This document shows, one piece after another, positions 60,767-64,000 of a stretch of DNA of 64,000 nucleotides. Location: NCBI RefSeq assembly GCF_026015295.1, contig NZ_JAPDUW010000001.1:1612001-1676000 (forward strand). Direction: 5' to 3'. Both the position numbers and the translations under genes were made by a program. Under the pieces are notes generated by a model. It had not been told where the DNA came from and did not search any database. It saw only the letters and a list, made by a program, of their open reading frames with translations. Position 1 is the first letter of the stretch. Each line of letters opens with the position of its first letter. This DNA is from Segatella copri (GTDB taxonomy: Bacteria > Bacteroidota > Bacteroidia > Bacteroidales > Bacteroidaceae).

Positions 60767-61642
60767 ATGAAAGTCGGTTTATTACAACTTCATAATACGG
60801 CAGATATCGCCAACAACAAGCAGCGCCTGGCAGAAGGCATCATCGACCTCGCCCATCGCGGCGCAGAGCTCATCGTGCTTCAGGAGCTTCATAACTCCCT
60901 CTATTTCTGTCAGGTAGAGGATGTTGACCTCTTCGACCTGGCAGAGCCTATTCCGGGCCCTTCGACCGATTTCTACGGCAAGCTTGCCAAGGATCTCGGC
61001 GTTGTCATCGTCACCTCCCTCTTCGAGCGCCGCGCTCCGGGGCTCTACCACAATACGGCGGTAGTGATGGAGAAGGATGGAAGCATAGCCGGAAAATACC
61101 GCAAGATGCACATCCCCGACGATCCTGCCTACTACGAGAAGTTCTATTTCACTCCGGGCGACCTCGGTTTCCACCCTATCCAGACCTCTGTAGGCAAGCT
61201 CGGCGTGCTGGTTTGCTGGGACCAGTGGTATCCCGAAGCAGCCCGTCTGATGGCGCTGCAGGGAGCCGAAATGCTCATCTATCCTACCGCCATCGGCTAT
61301 GCCACCTATGATACCGAGGAGGAGCAGCAGCGCCAGCGCGAGGCGTGGACTACCGTGATGCGAGGCCATGCCGTAGCCAACGGATTGCCGGTCGTTGCCG
61401 TAAACCGCGTAGGTTTCGAGCCTGATCCTAGCGGTCAGACCGAGGGCATCCAGTTCTGGGGCAGCAGTTTCGTAGCCGGTCCTCAGGGCGAGCTCTACTA
61501 CCGTGCCAGCGATCAGGAAGAAGAGAGCCTGGTGGTAGATATCGACCTGAAGCACAGCGAGAATGTGCGCCGCTGGTGGCCATTCCTCCGCGACCGCCGC
61601 ATCGAGAACTACGGAGATATTACCAAGCGATTTATCGATTAA
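60767..61642 (+). CDS. aguB: N-carbamoylputrescine amidase
   Basis: 291 aa nitrilase-family enzyme that turns N-carbamoylputrescine into putrescine. The catalytic triad is E40 (LQELHN), K113 (YRKMHIPDD) and C150 (VLVCWDQWYPE). The MKVGLLQLHNTADIANN start and GFEPDPSGQTEGIQFWGSSF region match AguB. It lies 15 bp after aguA, so the two steps are co-expressed. Confidence 0.95.
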   Translation: MKVGLLQLHNTADIANNKQRLAEGIIDLAHRGAELIVLQELHNSLYFCQVEDVDLFDLAEPIPGPSTDFYGKLAKDLGVVIVTSLFERRAPGLYHNTAVVMEKDGSIAGKYRKMHIPDDPAYYEKFYFTPGDLGFHPIQTSVGKLGVLVCWDQWYPEAARLMALQGAEMLIYPTAIGYATYDTEEEQQRQREAWTTVMRGHAVANGLPVVAVNRVGFEPDPSGQTEGIQFWGSSFVAGPQGELYYRASDQEEESLVVDIDLKHSENVRRWWPFLRDRRIENYGDITKRFID

Positions 61643-61690
61643 CCCATTTTTGCCGGAAATTCCGAGAGAATATCGGGATTCCGGCATACA

Positions 61691-61707
61691 TATATATATA
61701 AGGTATA
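61691..61707 (+). repeat. recurrent TATATATATAAGGTATA motif
   Basis: A variant of the 18-bp intergenic motif, 14 nt before the AEC transporter ATG. Confidence 0.5.
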
Positions 61708-61721
61708 GTTTTTCAGGATAA

Positions 61722-62630
61722 ATGGAGAATTTGGAAGTGATGGTGATACTTTTCATCATCGTGATTTTAGGTTACGTCGCCTGCAAGTTGGGATATATGG
61801 GCGACAAGTTTGACAAGAAGCTATCCAGCATGGTGGTAGATATCACCTGTCCCCTGCTGGTGCTCTCGTCAGTAATGGGCGATGAGCTGCCCGACCGCAC
61901 GCTCATCCTTCCCCTCCTGGGCGTAGGTTTTCTTACCTACATCCTTTTGCTGGTATTCGGTTTCTGGGTGCCGCGTCTCATCACGCGCAATCATGATGAC
62001 CAGGGCATGATAGGTTTTGCGCTGATGTTTGCCAATGTAGGTTTCATCGGCTACCCTATTGTTTCGAGCATATTCGGTCCGAAGGCCATTTTTTATGCCG
62101 CGCTGCTCAACATGCCGAACACCTTTTTTATTTTTACGGCAGGTGTAATGCTCATCAAGGGCGAGTACAGCATCAAGCAGTTCAATCCTAAGGTGCTGTT
62201 TTCTCCGGCTCTTCTGGGTGCCTTTGTTGCCGCCCTCCTGGTAGCTTTCGGGGTTCATACGCCTGATATCATTGCGCGTCCGGTAACGATGGTGGGCAAC
62301 ATAACGGTTCCGGCAGCCCTGATGATTATCGGCTCCTCGATGGCTAAGTTGCCGGTGAAGGAGATTATCGGCAGTCCTAAGGTATACCTCTCCTCGTTCT
62401 TGCGTCTTGTGGTAGTACCTCTGAGTATTTATTTCCTGTTCAAGGTATGTGGTGTAAGCGATCAGGTCAACGACATCAATACGGTTGTCATTGCGATGCC
62501 CGTAGCCAGTTTCGGCACGATGTTCTGTCTGAAATACGGCCGCAATCCTTCGCTCATCACCGAGATGACATTCATCACCACGGTTGGCAGCATCATCACC
62601 ATCCCGCTCATCACCCTCCTCTTTTCGTAA
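61722..62630 (+). CDS. AEC-family permease
   Basis: 302 aa with about ten hydrophobic segments in two five-helix halves (for example VMVILFIIVILGYVACKLGY and LILPLLGVGFLTYILLLVFGFWV). Auxin-efflux-carrier family; bacterial members export or take up small organic acids or amines. NVGFIGYPIVSSIFG and VAMPVASFGTMFCLKYG are the conserved crossover-helix regions. It follows aguA-aguB by 79 bp; transport of putrescine or a related compound is a guess from context only. Confidence 0.88.
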   Translation: MENLEVMVILFIIVILGYVACKLGYMGDKFDKKLSSMVVDITCPLLVLSSVMGDELPDRTLILPLLGVGFLTYILLLVFGFWVPRLITRNHDDQGMIGFALMFANVGFIGYPIVSSIFGPKAIFYAALLNMPNTFFIFTAGVMLIKGEYSIKQFNPKVLFSPALLGAFVAALLVAFGVHTPDIIARPVTMVGNITVPAALMIIGSSMAKLPVKEIIGSPKVYLSSFLRLVVVPLSIYFLFKVCGVSDQVNDINTVVIAMPVASFGTMFCLKYGRNPSLITEMTFITTVGSIITIPLITLLFS

Positions 62631-62679
62631 TGCAGGAAGGGTGAAATGCCTGGCGTACTTGCGTATCTTACTGCAAAAA

Positions 62680-62713
62680 AATCCCCTGATGCTACAGAGA
62701 GCACCAGGGGATT
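62680..62713. terminator. bidirectional terminator between the transporter and surface-protein genes
   Basis: AATCCCCTG pairs with CAGGGGATT around a 16-nt loop that contains a short GCT/AGC pairing; A-run on the left, T-rich on the right. Confidence 0.75.
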
Positions 62714-62731
62714 CTTATCTTTTAATTGTAA

Positions 62732-62771
62732 TAATCAACACTCAACATTCAACACTCAACATTCAACATTA
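62732..62771. repeat. CATTCAACACTCAA repeat
   Basis: Degenerate CATTCAA/CACTCAA units that reach the stop codon of the surface-protein gene at 62769. Same family as at 58489 and 60719. Confidence 0.6.
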
Positions 62772-64000
62772 CTTAACGCTGATTTTCTTTCCATTCTGGA
62801 TATAGATACCCCTAGATGGAACATTTTGTATGCGGCGGCCGTTCAGGTCATAAATGGCAGCATTGCCTGGCTTCTTATCCAATGTTACAGAATGGATGCC
62901 GGTAGGCTCCAGATCCTCTACCACATTATCAAAGTAGACTATCCAATCCTGGGTATTCGAATGAGCCTCATACTTCGCCTTGCTGCCCGGATAGAGATGC
63001 AGCGTGCGGGTTATATCACCCTTGGCGGCAAATACACACCAGTTTATCCAGTAAGGTGCCTCCTTATGACGCATATATACATTCTTCAATTCGAAGCAGG
63101 CATTGAATGTGTTGCGGCCGAATTCCTCTATCGTCTCAGGTAAATCAATTTCCTTCAGTTTGGTTAACATAAAGGCATTGGAACCTAACTCCTTGACACC
63201 TGCAGGCATCTTGAAATGCTCAAGATAAGCATTGTTTTCAAATGCAAAATTTGGAATCATATCAGCCTTGAAATAACCATAAGCCACAACCTTGGCATTA
63301 CTCAAGTCGATGCCTGTAAAAGAATGGCAGTTCAATTCGTCAAAGTCGCGCTTGTCAATCTCGCCGTTTACTTTGATATTTGTATATACATAATAATCCA
63401 GATTCTTACTATCCAATTCAGCCTTCAGTTGTCCCGGTGCAGCTAAAGTTACCTCAACAGTCTTTTCCTCATAGGTGCGATATGTCTTAACGACCAGGTT
63501 ATAAACAGGTTTTACACCTGGAGATATAGCATAAAACGTAGCACCATTAGAGAAAGATGCCGTAGGAACACTCTTACCATCCAATTCAATAAAACTCTTG
63601 GCAATACCTGCATCTATCTTCACATCGAAATAATAAGGACAGCCCTGCAATGGCTTACCATTGTATAATCTGCTAACCCAATTATAAGCTGAAGAAGCCT
63701 CTACAAACTGCGCCCCTTCGCCCAATTCCGTTTTCACTTCGAATGTGCGAGGCTGGAATCCTGTAGCAGGCAAATGAACTTCCTCCACATCAGGTCCTAA
63801 GATTTCTACATATTCGTCAGTTCCGTCTTCCTTAGAAACAATAGCCAGGTAGTCACCCTCCTGAGCATCCACCGGACAAGATCCCTCTAATGTGATTAAA
63901 GGCTTATAAAAACTAGGTTTAAAGTCCTTAATCGTTTTTGCCCCAAAGACTTTACGGGTTTTGCCCTTGGCATTCTTCAAAGCTATCGCTACTTCTCCCG
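62769..64000 (-). CDS. BspA-like leucine-rich-repeat surface protein, N-terminus missing
   Basis: At least 409 residues; the frame is open to the window edge, so the start and signal peptide lie outside. The middle holds short BspA/treponemal-type leucine-rich repeats (MIPNFAFENNAYLEHFKMPAGVKELGSNAFMLTKLKEIDLPETIEEFG). Upstream are beta-rich segments, perhaps Ig-like or MBG-type domains. The C-terminus AAIYDLNGRRIQNVPSRGIYIQNGKKISVK resembles the short tail found on many Prevotella exported proteins, possibly a secretion/anchoring signal. A cell-surface role is likely; ligand unknown. Confidence 0.8.
   Translation of the reverse strand, partial: GEVAIALKNAKGKTRKVFGAKTIKDFKPSFYKPLITLEGSCPVDAQEGDYLAIVSKEDGTDEYVEILGPDVEEVHLPATGFQPRTFEVKTELGEGAQFVEASSAYNWVSRLYNGKPLQGCPYYFDVKIDAGIAKSFIELDGKSVPTASFSNGATFYAISPGVKPVYNLVVKTYRTYEEKTVEVTLAAPGQLKAELDSKNLDYYVYTNIKVNGEIDKRDFDELNCHSFTGIDLSNAKVVAYGYFKADMIPNFAFENNAYLEHFKMPAGVKELGSNAFMLTKLKEIDLPETIEEFGRNTFNACFELKNVYMRHKEAPYWINWCVFAAKGDITRTLHLYPGSKAKYEAHSNTQDWIVYFDNVVEDLEPTGIHSVTLDKKPGNAAIYDLNGRRIQNVPSRGIYIQNGKKISVK

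Noticed and set aside
1..64000. rRNA, tRNA, tmRNA, RNase P or 4.5S RNA genes
   Set aside because: I looked at the gaps by eye and saw no T-arm/anticodon pattern or known conserved segment; a covariance-model scan would settle this.

Overview
The window looks like a chromosomal segment of a Bacteroidota species close to Prevotella/Segatella (copri-like). This rests on three things: gene content (RprX/RprY, an EF-G2 paralog, an OmpA porin, a GH51 arabinofuranosidase, a surface protein with a Prevotella-type C-terminal tail); gene order (acyl-ACP thioesterase inside an ilv cluster, holA next to a lone HsdR_N-domain protein); and many copies of the Bacteroidota promoter element TAnnTTTG, often with TTTG 19-20 bp upstream. 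I saw no rRNA, tRNA, CRISPR array or intact transposase gene. Species assignment is inference.

Layout. 1-3600 is the most accessory-looking part: a 5'-partial AAA-ATPase/DUF1703-type gene, a hipBA toxin-antitoxin pair with operator-like palindromes, and a non-coding ~730-bp element with long inverted repeats. 3640-8258 holds a cytoplasmic GH13 protein fused to an AlaX-like tRNA-editing domain, fabD, and rpsF-rpsR-rplI. 8349-14722 holds a small membrane protein, rprX-rprY, an EF-G2-type factor and hemW. 15387-19026 is acn-gltA without icd. 19357-27937 holds trmD, a patatin, two peptidases, recJ and recQ. 28080-34491 is the branched-chain amino acid cluster ilvD-ilvB-ilvN-thioesterase-ilvC, all on the minus strand. 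34874-44043 holds ompA, GH51, ffh-folD, a small exported protein and gltD. 44317-48502 is the aromatic amino acid operon pheA-aminotransferase-aroG/chorismate mutase-tyrA, preceded by a leader-peptide attenuator. 48820-53715 holds pyrK-pyrD-TPR-like ORF, an XRE regulator, a ~1-kb AT-rich non-coding tract and holA. 54785-62630 holds ugd, a MaoC dehydratase, a TerB/DnaJ protein, a zinc-ribbon coiled-coil protein, a Nif3-like protein and the agmatine-to-putrescine genes aguA-aguB with an AEC transporter. The window ends inside a BspA-like surface protein.

How the genes work together. Several biosynthetic routes are grouped in transcription units: Val/Leu/Ile (ilv), Phe/Tyr (pheA to tyrA), pyrimidine (pyrK-pyrD) and putrescine (aguA-aguB). 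Two carry convincing or suggestive cis-regulatory RNA. The pheA leader encodes a 25-aa peptide with six Phe and three Tyr between residues 4 and 15, followed by an intrinsic terminator and a possible antiterminator pairing. The ilvC leader has four short segments that can pair in mutually exclusive ways.

The most notable items are the GH13-AlaX fusion, the Phe/Tyr attenuator, the long inverted-repeat element next to hipBA, the ilvC leader, and an 18-bp intergenic motif (TATATATAATAAGGTGTA and variants) found at several loci.
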